Positions 1 to 7,263 of a stretch of DNA of 64,000 nucleotides are shown one piece after another. The position numbers and the translations under genes are program-made. Below the pieces are notes generated by a model. It had not been told where the DNA came from. It did not search any database and saw only the letters and a list, made by a program, of their open reading frames with translations. The DNA lies in assembly GCA_035524955.1 (NCBI GenBank), contig DATLFG010000097.1, forward strand, positions 10,787 to 74,786. The letters run 5' to 3'. This DNA comes from CAMLFJ01 sp035524955 (GTDB lineage Bacteria > Methylomirabilota > Methylomirabilia > Rokubacteriales > CSP1-6). How positions within the stretch are numbered: position 1 is the stretch's first letter; every line of letters begins with the position of its first letter.

Positions 1-53
1 GCCGGCATCCTACACCGACCGCGGCGCCCAGGTGAACGGGCGTGACGACGCGG

Positions 54-254
54 CTACCCGATGGTCTGGAAGTCCACCCGCCGGGCGTCCGTCACGCGCT
101 TCGACGCGTCGAGAATCTCGACCGAGACCAGATTCCCGGTCTCGTCGTAGTCGAGGATGACGCCGGGCTTGTCCTCATCGCTCTCGGTGATGGTCGCGTC
201 ATCGCGGAAGACGACGCTCAGGGTGTCGGTGCGCGGGTCGTACGCGACCTTCAT
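54..254 (-). CDS. DUF2283 domain protein
   Basis: Small 66-residue protein. The N-terminus (MKVAYDPRTDTLSVVF) and the later D-E-x-G-N-L-V-S-V-E-I-L-D-A-S stretch are the hallmark of the DUF2283 family, whose members are usually encoded next to a DUF4258 partner, as here. Its ATG overlaps the stop of the upstream DUF4258 gene by 4 nt (ATGA), so the two are translationally coupled. DUF2283/DUF4258 pairs are often suspected to be antitoxin/toxin pairs. That role is a family-level inference; nothing in this sequence proves it. Confidence 0.85.
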   Translation of the reverse strand: MKVAYDPRTDTLSVVFRDDATITESDEDKPGVILDYDETGNLVSVEILDASKRVTDARRVDFQTIG

Positions 255-535
255 GAGTGGGTCCTCCAGTACTTCGTGACTCGGCTCGTGCGGTACAGCG
301 TCACCACCTCAGGAGGGCTGGTGGTTATATCGACGAAGACGCGCACGAGATAGATCCTCCCTGGTGTTCCGACATGTACTCGCGACTGCAAGACGACGCG
401 GCCGGGACGTATCTCCAGTCGCTGCTCCGGCTCGACCAGGACGAGGTGCACGGTTTCCTGGCTCAGTCCCCGTCTCGCCATCTGCTGCCGAGCGTGGAAC
501 GTGAGGACGTAGACAGGGACCGGCTCGTCAGTCAA
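251..535 (-). CDS. DUF4258 domain protein (putative toxin-like partner of DUF2283)
   Basis: About 94 residues. The motif L-T-F-H-A-R-Q-Q-M-A-R-R-G-L-S, followed by a hydrophobic helix and a beta-rich C-terminal half ending V-T-L-Y-R-T-S, matches the DUF4258 fold (RelE/HigB-like size). The frame stays open to a TTG at 619, but that codon lies in a tandem repeat and has no ribosome-binding site. The TTG at 535 has AGGA four bases upstream and starts just before the conserved domain, so I prefer it. It overlaps the DUF2283 gene by 4 nt. A toxin function is possible but unproven. Confidence 0.7.
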   Translation of the reverse strand: MTDEPVPVYVLTFHARQQMARRGLSQETVHLVLVEPEQRLEIRPGRVVLQSRVHVGTPGRIYLVRVFVDITTSPPEVVTLYRTSRVTKYWRTHS

Positions 536-573
536 GACATCCTGACTTCTGCGAAGTATAGCATCGCGAGTCG

Positions 574-671
574 CGAGAACGCATGCCGCGACGCTAGCGG
601 TCGGGCATGCTGCGGTCAATGTCGAGAACGCATGCCGCGACGCTAGCGGTCGGGCATGCTGCGGTCAATGT
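574..671. repeat. 49-bp tandem direct repeat, two copies
   Basis: Copies at 574-622 and 623-671 are identical over 49 bp. Each contains two GCATGC palindromes about 18 nt apart. It lies in the upstream region of the DUF4258/DUF2283 pair and abuts the 3' end of the PAS/HisKA gene. Confidence 0.9.
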
Positions 672-687
672 CGCGAAGCAGATACGT

Positions 688-1593
688 CTACGGGGCGATG
701 CCGGTGTCCGGCTCCTTCGGAGCGGTTGCGGGCGGATCGCGCCTGGCCTCGCCCGGCTCCTCCGGCGGCGCGGGCTCGCTGGAGCGGCGGAGGTCCAGGG
801 TCGGCACGCCGGCGGTTTCGACCCCGCTGAGCGGCGTGAGCCGGGTGATGCGCGTCATGTGGCTGATCATGGCGGCGATCTGCCGGACGCCCCGTTCCCC
901 GCGCTCGAAGTAGCGGGCGAGGTCCGGGCGGTCCCGGAGCCGCTCGCGGAGGAGCTGCAGGTTGCCGCCGACCACCGTGAGCGGGTTGTTGATCTCGTGC
1001 GCCGCCGCGTTGGCCAGCTTGGCCACCGAGCGGAGGCTCTCGGCCTCCCGCTCCGCCGCCTCGCGGCGCAGCCGCTCGCTGATGTCCACGAAGGAGACGA
1101 GGGTGGCCGGGCCTTCCTCCCACTCGACCACCGTGGCGGTGGCGGCGACCCAGAAGCGGCTCCCGTCCCGCCGGAGGGCTTCCAGGTCGACCGTCGCCGG
1201 CGTCGGCTCTCCGCGCAGTCGGGCCTCCACGCGGGCGGTCACCAGCTCGCGCTGGTCCGGGGCGATGAGATCCAGCCAGCGCTGTCCCACCGCCTGGGCC
1301 GGGTCCGTGAACCCGAAGTGCCGGAGCGCCGCCGCGTTGGCGAAGCGGATCAGCCCGAGCCGGTGGATGATGATTCCTTCGGCCGAGTCTTCGATGAGGC
1401 GGCGATGCTGCCGCTCCGACGCGGCAAGCTCGCTCGTCCGGGCGGAGACCCGCGCATCGATCTCGGCGGTGACCCGCCGCAGCGCCGCTTCCGCCCGGCG
1501 CAGGCGCGCCCCCAGGAGCCATGCCGCGCCCACCGCCGCGATGAGAAGCGGGCCCAGGACGGCGAGAGGCACCAGCCAGCGCGCGACGTCCAT
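688..1593 (-). CDS. PAS-HisKA protein lacking a histidine-kinase ATPase domain
   Basis: About 301 residues from the ATG at 1593 (in-frame codons upstream encode no conserved sequence). One N-terminal membrane helix (LVPLAVLGPLLIAAVGAAWL), then a coiled linker, a PAS domain (about residues 60-180, ending in the usual V-D-I-S-E-R), and a HisKA dimerisation helix with the phospho-acceptor box A-H-E-I-N-N-P-L. The protein then ends in a Pro/Glu-rich tail at a TAG; no HATPase_c N, G1 or G2 boxes follow in any frame. It therefore cannot autophosphorylate by itself. It may be a phosphotransfer or dominant partner of another kinase, or a truncated gene. Confidence 0.8.
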   Translation of the reverse strand: MDVARWLVPLAVLGPLLIAAVGAAWLLGARLRRAEAALRRVTAEIDARVSARTSELAASERQHRRLIEDSAEGIIIHRLGLIRFANAAALRHFGFTDPAQAVGQRWLDLIAPDQRELVTARVEARLRGEPTPATVDLEALRRDGSRFWVAATATVVEWEEGPATLVSFVDISERLRREAAEREAESLRSVAKLANAAAHEINNPLTVVGGNLQLLRERLRDRPDLARYFERGERGVRQIAAMISHMTRITRLTPLSGVETAGVPTLDLRRSSEPAPPEEPGEARRDPPATAPKEPDTGIAP

Positions 1594-1642
1594 CGCCGAG
1601 TCTTTCTCACGTGCCGGTCGTGCGGTCAAGCCCCGCCGGCGG

Positions 1643-2479
1643 TTACCGGAAGAGCAGGCTCACGCCCAGCACGACCAGGACGACGCCCGCGACGATCCGC
1701 CAGCCCAGCTTGCTCCGCTCGCTCGGGATCAGGTAGGCCAGACCCAGCACGAAGAGCGGCGCGGTGCCGGCCAGGGGAATCACCACGCTGACGTCGCCCA
1801 TGCCGAGGGCCAGCAGCAGGAGGAAGACGCCGCCGTTCTCCGCGATCCCGCCCCCGATGAAGTAGAGCAGGCTCCGCCGGCTGCAGCGCAGCGAGCCCAG
1901 GTTTCCCGAGGCCACCACGAACGCGGTCGTCGCGATCAGGGCCGCGGTGACGTTGATGGTGGCGCCCAGTAGCGGCCCCGCCGAGGCCAGGCCGAGCTTG
2001 CGCAGGATCTGGACCGTGCCGAAGCACGAGGCCGCGATGAAGGGATACACGAGGTCCGTGGCCCGAAACCCGACGTAGCGGCCGCTCAGGGACAGCAGGA
2101 TGGTGCCGGCGACGATCACCAGCGTGCCCCCGACGATGGGCAGGGTCACCCGCTCGCCCAGGAGCAGGATGGCCAGGCCGCTGGCCACCAGCGGGGTCAG
2201 GTTGTTGACCGCGGCCGCCACCGGCGCGCCGACCTTCTGGATGGCGAGCACCCGGAAGAGCCGGCCGCCCGCGGTGCCGATCAGGCCCGAGAGCGCGAAG
2301 TAGGGGACCGCCTGCCACGTGTAGTCCTCGAAAGGGACGAGCAGGAGGGCGGCCGTCCACGCGGCGACCGCGCCGACCCCCACGTTGATCCAGGCGCCCG
2401 CGTAGAAGGTCGAGCCCCGCAGCCCACGCTGGATCAGGAGGGCCGCCGCCGCGGCGCACAGGGCACTCGACAGCGCCAT
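1643..2479 (-). CDS. EamA/DMT-family transporter
   Basis: About 278 residues, almost entirely hydrophobic with roughly ten predicted membrane helices in two EamA-type halves. Features of the family include the helix-end L-L-L-G-E-R-V-T-L-P pattern at the end of the first half and the terminal G-V-V-L-V-V-L-G-V-S-L-L helix. It is likely an inner-membrane drug/metabolite exporter of unknown substrate. ATG 2479 is preferred over an upstream TTG. It is separated by about 50 nt from the upstream kinase-like gene and reads the same way. Confidence 0.85.
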   Translation of the reverse strand: MALSSALCAAAAALLIQRGLRGSTFYAGAWINVGVGAVAAWTAALLLVPFEDYTWQAVPYFALSGLIGTAGGRLFRVLAIQKVGAPVAAAVNNLTPLVASGLAILLLGERVTLPIVGGTLVIVAGTILLSLSGRYVGFRATDLVYPFIAASCFGTVQILRKLGLASAGPLLGATINVTAALIATTAFVVASGNLGSLRCSRRSLLYFIGGGIAENGGVFLLLLALGMGDVSVVIPLAGTAPLFVLGLAYLIPSERSKLGWRIVAGVVLVVLGVSLLFR

Positions 2480-2515
2480 CGCGTGTGGCGTCGGCAGCAA
2501 CGCGGTCTCGACGGA

Positions 2516-3430
2516 TCAGCCGACTTCGGCGCGGAGGCGGTCGTGCAGGGTGGCGAGCTGCTCGGTGATCGCCGCCACGGAGCGCGCCCCGGCCTGGAAG
2601 AGCGCGGTGGCGTTCAGGGCGACCCAGCCGAAGCCCATGGCCTTGAGCGCGGCGACGCGCGCCACCACCGCGTCGTGGTCGGCGTAGAAGGTCTTGCCCG
2701 CCGCATCGCGCGGCGGCGGGGCCACCATGCTCTGCAGCCCGATGGCGCCTGGATCGCGCCCGGCCGCCTCCGCGTGGCGATGGATGGCCTCGATGGCCGC
2801 GCGCGCGCCGGCCGCGTCGGTGACCCGGCTGGCGAGCCAGCCGTCCCCGAGCCGGCCCACGCGGCGGTAGGCGACCTCCGAGTTGCCGCCGATCCAGATC
2901 GGCAGGCGGGCCCCCTGGGGCGGCTTCGGCTCCATGGCCATCGACACCGTGGGATAGTGCGCGCTCGCGAAACTCACCTCGGCGTCGGTCCAGTAGGCGC
3001 GCAGCAGGTGGATGGCCTCGTCCATGCGCGCGCCCCGGGTCCGGTAGGACTCCGTGAGCGCCTCGTACTCCGACTCCTGCCAGCCGACGCCCACGCCGAG
3101 CCGCACCCGGCCGCCCGACAGGGTGTCGAGCGTGCTCACCTGCTTGGCCACCAGCGTGGGCTGGCGCTGCGGGAGCACGAGGACCTCGGTGCCGAGGGTC
3201 ACGCGGGAGGTGACGGCCGCGATGTAGGAGAGCGCCATGAGGGCTTCGAGGATCGGCATCGCCGGGTTGTAGGGCCCCCGGGGGCGGCCCTCGATCGGCA
3301 CCCCCATGACCACGTGATCGAAGATGTCGATGTGGTCGTAGCCGATCCGCTCGATGGCGCGGGCCAGGCCGGCCACCGCGGCCGGGCCCTCCCGGTAGGA
3401 CACGCTCGGAAACTCGACGCTGAGGTTCAT
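2516..3430 (-). CDS. LLM-class flavin-dependent oxidoreductase
   Basis: 304 residues of a luciferase-like TIM barrel: start M-N-L-S-V-E-F, the D-H-I-D-I-F-D-H-V segment, the characteristic L-S-G-G-R-V-R-L-G-V-G-V-G-W strand-loop, and I-W-I-G-G-N-S near the flavin-binding region. It probably uses FMN or F420 with an unknown substrate. The ATG at 3430 has a clear GGAGGA ribosome-binding site; the longer open frame upstream is not conserved-looking. It is one of three LLM proteins in this window. Confidence 0.88.
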   Translation of the reverse strand: MNLSVEFPSVSYREGPAAVAGLARAIERIGYDHIDIFDHVVMGVPIEGRPRGPYNPAMPILEALMALSYIAAVTSRVTLGTEVLVLPQRQPTLVAKQVSTLDTLSGGRVRLGVGVGWQESEYEALTESYRTRGARMDEAIHLLRAYWTDAEVSFASAHYPTVSMAMEPKPPQGARLPIWIGGNSEVAYRRVGRLGDGWLASRVTDAAGARAAIEAIHRHAEAAGRDPGAIGLQSMVAPPPRDAAGKTFYADHDAVVARVAALKAMGFGWVALNATALFQAGARSVAAITEQLATLHDRLRAEVG

Positions 3431-3595
3431 GGTCTCCTCCGCCGTCAGCCCGTCAACGCGAGCAAAGAGCGGCCGGTAAACTTTACAGCACCGAACGCCC
3501 CGACGCACCCCACATGATCGCCTTTCCGGTACCTTCCTTCACTGGCACGGCGGTTGCCGCACGATTGCCCGGGAGTCGTATCCGGGGAGGTGGCT

Positions 3596-3916
3596 ATGAG
3601 GCGATCGGTCATCTGCGTGCTGGTGGTGTCCCTCGCGATTCTGCTCGAAGGGCTGGCCGGGTCCGGAATGGCCTGCATGGCTCAGGAGCCCGCGCCGGCG
3701 CCCCGCTTCATCCGGGAGGCCCAGCGGACGCTCCGCGAGCTGGGCTATCAGCCGGGCCCGGTCGACGGGATCGCGGGGCCGAAGACGAAAGAAGCGCTGG
3801 CGAGATACCAGCGATCCGAGCGGATCCAGGTCACGGGGCGGCTCGACCCGGAGACGATGGCGCGCCTCGACATCCACGACCGGCTTTTCCGTGCCGGCCG
3901 GGCGACGCGCAGCTAG
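3596..3916 (+). CDS. secreted peptidoglycan-binding-domain protein
   Basis: 106 residues. An N-terminal signal peptide (M-R-R-S-V then a hydrophobic core to about residue 28) precedes a single PG_binding_1 repeat: A-Q-R-T-L-R-E-L-G-Y-Q-P-G-P-V-D-G-I, then G-P-K-T-K-E-A-L-A-R-Y-Q, and G-R-L-D-P-E-T. No catalytic domain follows, so it is a stand-alone cell-wall-binding module exported to the periplasm. The ATG at 3596 is preceded by GGGGAGG. Confidence 0.85.
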   Translation: MRRSVICVLVVSLAILLEGLAGSGMACMAQEPAPAPRFIREAQRTLRELGYQPGPVDGIAGPKTKEALARYQRSERIQVTGRLDPETMARLDIHDRLFRAGRATRS

Positions 3917-3930
3917 CGCCGAATCTCCGA

Positions 3931-4010
3931 TCGAGCGCGGGTCTTGCCGGCGCAGCTCGCTCCGGGGGAAGCTCGGAGGAGGCCCCCCTTTCGGAAGGGG
4001 CCGCCTCCGA
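3931..4010. repeat. dispersed repeat family D, copy 1
   Basis: The stretch with TTGCCGGCGCAGC, then CCGGGGGAAG, GCTCGGAGGAGG and a C-run/G-run hairpin is shared with 56350-56439 and, weakly, with 59962-60020. All three copies are at the 3' ends of genes. Confidence 0.7.
3975..4008. terminator. hairpin between convergent genes (bidirectional terminator candidate)
   Basis: GC-rich inverted repeat: left arm 3975-3990 and right arm 3995-4008 around a TCGG loop, with one mismatch. It sits in the 98-nt gap between the stop of the PG-binding gene (+) and the stop of the selenoprotein gene (-). It belongs to a dispersed repeat also seen at 56350-56439. Confidence 0.6.
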
Positions 4011-4014
4011 TGAT

Positions 4015-5661
4015 CTACCGCCACTCGTCGACCGAGAGCGTCGTCTGGTAGGCGCAGCCCATGATGCGCCAGTAGCCGTTGGTCTCGCCCCCCACGACCA
4101 CCACGTGAATGTCCTCGCGACGGAACATCGGGATCAGCGCCTCGGGCGCCGCCTCGAGCCTGGACGCCCACGGCTCCTCGCCGAAGGTGGCGCGGGGGTA
4201 GATGTAGTTCTGGACGAGCTGATAGTCCCAGTACTCGCCGGCCGGCATCCGCGCATTGTCGTAGAGCCAGTCGATGAGCGCATCCTTCTTCAGGAACCCG
4301 CCCCGGTCCACGAACTGCCGTGCGGTGATGGGATCCAGCAGGAGGGTGGGCGGGGTGTGCGGATCCATCCCGCGGAACATGTTGCGGACGTGCTCGCGCC
4401 AGTACCGCTCCCGGACCCCGAGGGTGAAGGCGGTGGATCGGCAGCCGGTGAACACGCTGGCCGCGCTGTCGGTCGGCCGGAAGCCGTGCTGGACGTGGAA
4501 GGGCTCCCAGGGGCTCCGCTCCTCGTTCTCGCCGAAGGTCACGCTGTTGTACGCGTAGTTGTTGCCCATGGAACCCATGTAGGTGAGGCCCGGGACCGAG
4601 CCGCCCTGGAGATTCTGGGAGAGGAGGCCGTAGGCGCGACCGATCGTCGCGTTGGCATGGTTGTGGGGGCCGAGGGCTCCGGTACCGACGTTCATGCCAA
4701 TCTCGTGGCGCACCGGGCCGTTGACGACCGCCATGGTGGCGAGCGAGCTCGAGCTGCTGCCGCGCGCGCTCACGCCGGTGGCGGCCAGGGCCAGGATGAC
4801 CGGAAAGTACGCCGGCACGGCGCCGGCCATGACCGCGTTCACCGCGACCTTCTCGACCGTGTACTCCCACGCTTCCCGGAAATGGGTCGGCCGCATGCGC
4901 CCGACCACCTCGTCGGGCCGGCGCCGGGTGCCCGCGAGCATCGCGGCCACGCGCTCCTCGGTGGGGAGCACGATGGGCAGCTTGTCCGTCCAGTCGCGGG
5001 CGAGGAAGAGGCGGTGCAGGGCCTCCTCGGTGTCGGGCTCGACCAGCCGGGGTGTGGACCGATCGAAGTCGATCGCGCCGCGCTCCTCGTCGGCGAACGG
5101 GCGCGTCAGCCCCTCGATCACCTCCTGCATGACCGGCCGCCGGCTGATGGGATCGCGCCCGTCGATGTAGGCGCGCAGCTCCGCGGCGGTCTTGCCCATG
5201 ACCGGCTGGGGGACGAACGCCTGGCGGAGGCCCGGCATGCCGTTCTGGGCCGCGACGGCGCGGACCACCCGGTCGAACTTGTCGGTGTGCAGGGCGACGG
5301 TGGGCACCCCGTATGCCGCCTCGATCGTCATCGCGTGCGCGGCGACCGCCGGCGCGCAGGTGCTTCAGTGACCGACGCCGACGATCGCCGCATGCCCCCG
5401 CGCCTTGATCTCCCGCCACGTCGCCGGATCATCCTTGAGGTACACGCTCGAGATCGGCTTGACGATCGTCTTCACCGCCGGCATGTGCTCGGCGAACCAG
5501 GCCTGCATCTGCTGGAGGAAGACGTCCGAGTCGTCGAAGCGGCAGTCCACCAGGTAGACCGTCTTGTCGTGAAGCGTGTCGAGCCGTGGGGCCAGCTCCT
5601 TGCGGGTGATCGTCGGAGCGAAGCCGACCGGATTCAGGACAGTGAGCGCGCCGTTCGTCAT
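4015..5661 (-). CDS. UGSC-type selenoprotein A (Sec encoded by TGA at 5365-5367), two-domain
   Basis: Reading through the TGA gives one 548-residue protein. Sec would be residue 99, in G-V-G-H-U-S-T-C, with Cys at 102 (U-x-x-C). The N-terminal domain (1-210) resembles the UGSC/GrdB-like selenoprotein fold. The C-terminal domain begins near residue 222 with D-W-T-D-K-L-P-I-V and contains V-E-K-V-A-V-N-A-V-M-A-G; it is homologous to the gene at 9015-10232. Codon statistics and sequence similarity continue in the same frame past the TGA, and the same architecture with Sec at the equivalent site occurs in the gene at 7264-9015. The ATG at 5661 has GGAGG eight bases upstream. UGSC is known as a family name, but the reaction is not known to me; a selenol redox role is inferred. 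A nonsense mutation is the alternative, made unlikely by the second example. Confidence 0.85.
5334..5358 (-). promoter_or_regulatory. bacterial SECIS-like hairpin after the UGA of selenoprotein A
   Basis: On the minus strand, 17 nt separate the UGA from a GGUC apical loop (5347-5344). The loop is closed by CGGC/GCCG (5351-5348 with 5343-5340), then one bulged C and three more pairs. The GGUC loop and spacing are close to the classic E. coli fdhF SECIS, which binds SelB. The fold was done by eye. Confidence 0.7.
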
Positions 5662-5748
5662 GGGGTCTGCCTCCATGGCCGCCAGTCTACAAGAGCGCGC
5701 CTTGACCTGCTCGGGGACCGGCTGCTAAGCTTCGGCCCTGGCTGCGGT

Positions 5749-6576
5749 ATGAAGACCCTCTCCCCCGAGGCGGTGGCGCGGTACCGTCGTGACGCGTTCT
5801 ACTTCCCCCTCCGCGTGCTCTCGCCCGAGGAGGCGGCCGGGTATCGCGCGCGGCTCGAGGCGGTCGAGCGCAAGCGGGGCGGCCCGCTGGGCGGCGAGCT
5901 CCGGCACAAGGGCCACCTCCTCTTCACCTGGCTCGACGAGCTGATCCGCCACCCGCGCGTCCTCGACGCGGCGGAGGATCTGCTCGGCCCGAACCTGCTC
6001 TGCTGGAGCTCGAGCTTCTTCATCAAGGAAGCGCGCGATCCGGCCTTCGTGTCCTGGCACCAGGACTCGACGTACTGGGGGCTCAGCGAGCCGGACGTGG
6101 TGACCGCGTGGGTGGCCTTCTCGGAGAGCTCGATCGAGAGCGGGGCCATGCGCATGATCCCGGGCACCCACACCGAGCAGGTCGCGCACCGCGACACCTT
6201 CGCGCCGGACAACCTGCTCTCGCGCGGCCAGGAGATCGCGGTGGAGGTGGACGAGGCGCGCGCGGTGGACGTGGTGCTCCACCGGGGGGAGATGTCGCTG
6301 CACCACGTGCGCATGTTCCACGGCTCGCCGCCCAACCGCTCCGCCGACCGCCGCATCGGCTACGCCATCCGCTACATCCCGACCCACGTGCGGCAGGTCG
6401 CGGGGGCGCGGGACACCGCGACGCTCGTGCGCGGCGTGGACGTCTACCACCACTTCGACCACGAGGAGCCGCCGGCGGCCGACCTCGACCCCGCGGCCCG
6501 CGCGCGGCACGCCGCGATCATGAAGCGGCAGGGCGAGCTGCTCTACCGGGGCACCACCGCGGAGCGGTTCAGATGA
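5749..6576 (+). CDS. phytanoyl-CoA dioxygenase (PhyH) family protein
   Basis: 275 residues from the ATG at 5749. It shows the PhyH double-stranded beta-helix pattern: the iron-binding H-x-D in S-W-H-Q-D-S-T-Y-W-G, the distal His in F-H-G-S-P-P-N-R-S, and an Arg just after for 2-oxoglutarate. The repeated H-H-V and the segment G-A-M-R-M-I-P-G-T-H also fit. It should be a cytoplasmic Fe(II)/2-oxoglutarate hydroxylase; its substrate is unknown. It is transcribed divergently from selenoprotein A, with starts only 87 nt apart, so the two may share a control region. Confidence 0.88.
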   Translation: MKTLSPEAVARYRRDAFYFPLRVLSPEEAAGYRARLEAVERKRGGPLGGELRHKGHLLFTWLDELIRHPRVLDAAEDLLGPNLLCWSSSFFIKEARDPAFVSWHQDSTYWGLSEPDVVTAWVAFSESSIESGAMRMIPGTHTEQVAHRDTFAPDNLLSRGQEIAVEVDEARAVDVVLHRGEMSLHHVRMFHGSPPNRSADRRIGYAIRYIPTHVRQVAGARDTATLVRGVDVYHHFDHEEPPAADLDPAARARHAAIMKRQGELLYRGTTAERFR

Positions 6577-6582
6577 GGCGGT

Positions 6583-7158
6583 CTACGGGACCAGGTCGAC
6601 GACGGGGATCGGGAAGCGCGCGGCGGCGAGGGGCGTCACCTCGTCGCCCGCGCGGAGCGTGACCGCCGAGGCATAGCGCCAGCCATAGGGCGCGCCGGGG
6701 TCGGCCGTCGGACCCCGGTAGACCTCGAGGACGTGGTCCGCCAGGTTGACGATCCAGTAGTCGGCGAGACCGGCCCGCGCGTAGAGCCCGCCCTTCTCGC
6801 CGCGATCGAGCCCGAGGCTCGAGTCGGCGATCTCCACGATGAGCGCCGCACGAGTGGGATGAGCCAGTCGATAGTCGCGGAAGCTTCCCGGGACGACGCT
6901 GATGTCGGGCTCGGGCTCGGAGTCGTCGTCGAGAGCCACCGGAAGTTGCACGCGCACGTCCCAGCCCGCCGCGAAGACGCCGCGCAGTGCCTCCTCCACC
7001 ATGCGAATGCCCATCGCGTGGGGCCCGCCCTGAGGCTCACGCACCACCAGCACGCCGCCCAGGAGCTCGATGCGGTCCGACGGGCCGAACACGCCCTTGT
7101 CGATGAGCCGGTCGTACTCCACGCGCGTCCAGCGCTTCGTCGACGTTGTCTCCATCAT
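6583..7158 (-). CDS. Uma2 family endonuclease (DUF820)
   Basis: 191 residues with the Uma2 signature: an N-terminal Y-D-R-L-I-D-K-G-V-F-G-P-S-D-R-I-E-L-L-G-G, then E-P-E-P-D-I-S-V-V-P and A-A-L-I-V-E-I-A-D-S-S-L, the PD-(D/E)XK-like core, and Y-A-R-A-G-L-A-D-Y-W-I-V-N. The family is common as scattered single genes in soil bacteria and its biological role is unclear. It converges with the PhyH gene (6 nt between stops). Either of two adjacent ATGs (7158, 7155) could be the start. Confidence 0.88.
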   Translation of the reverse strand: MMETTSTKRWTRVEYDRLIDKGVFGPSDRIELLGGVLVVREPQGGPHAMGIRMVEEALRGVFAAGWDVRVQLPVALDDDSEPEPDISVVPGSFRDYRLAHPTRAALIVEIADSSLGLDRGEKGGLYARAGLADYWIVNLADHVLEVYRGPTADPGAPYGWRYASAVTLRAGDEVTPLAAARFPIPVVDLVP

Positions 7159-7263
7159 GGCATCGAGGATAGTCCGCGTTCCGCCGACGCGTCAATGTCC
7201 GATGAATGAGACGCGTCCGCCGCGCGGTGCTATCCTCTCCGGCATCCACGAGGGAGGGGGCGC

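Noticed and set aside
688..690. A selenocysteine codon explaining the short PAS-HisKA protein
   Set aside because: The terminating codon is TAG, not TGA, and no ATPase domain continues after it.
3514..6576. A very long plus-strand ORF of about 1,020 codons
   Set aside because: Only its last 275 codons (PhyH) match a protein family. The rest is antisense to selenoprotein A, with typical high-GC shadow composition.
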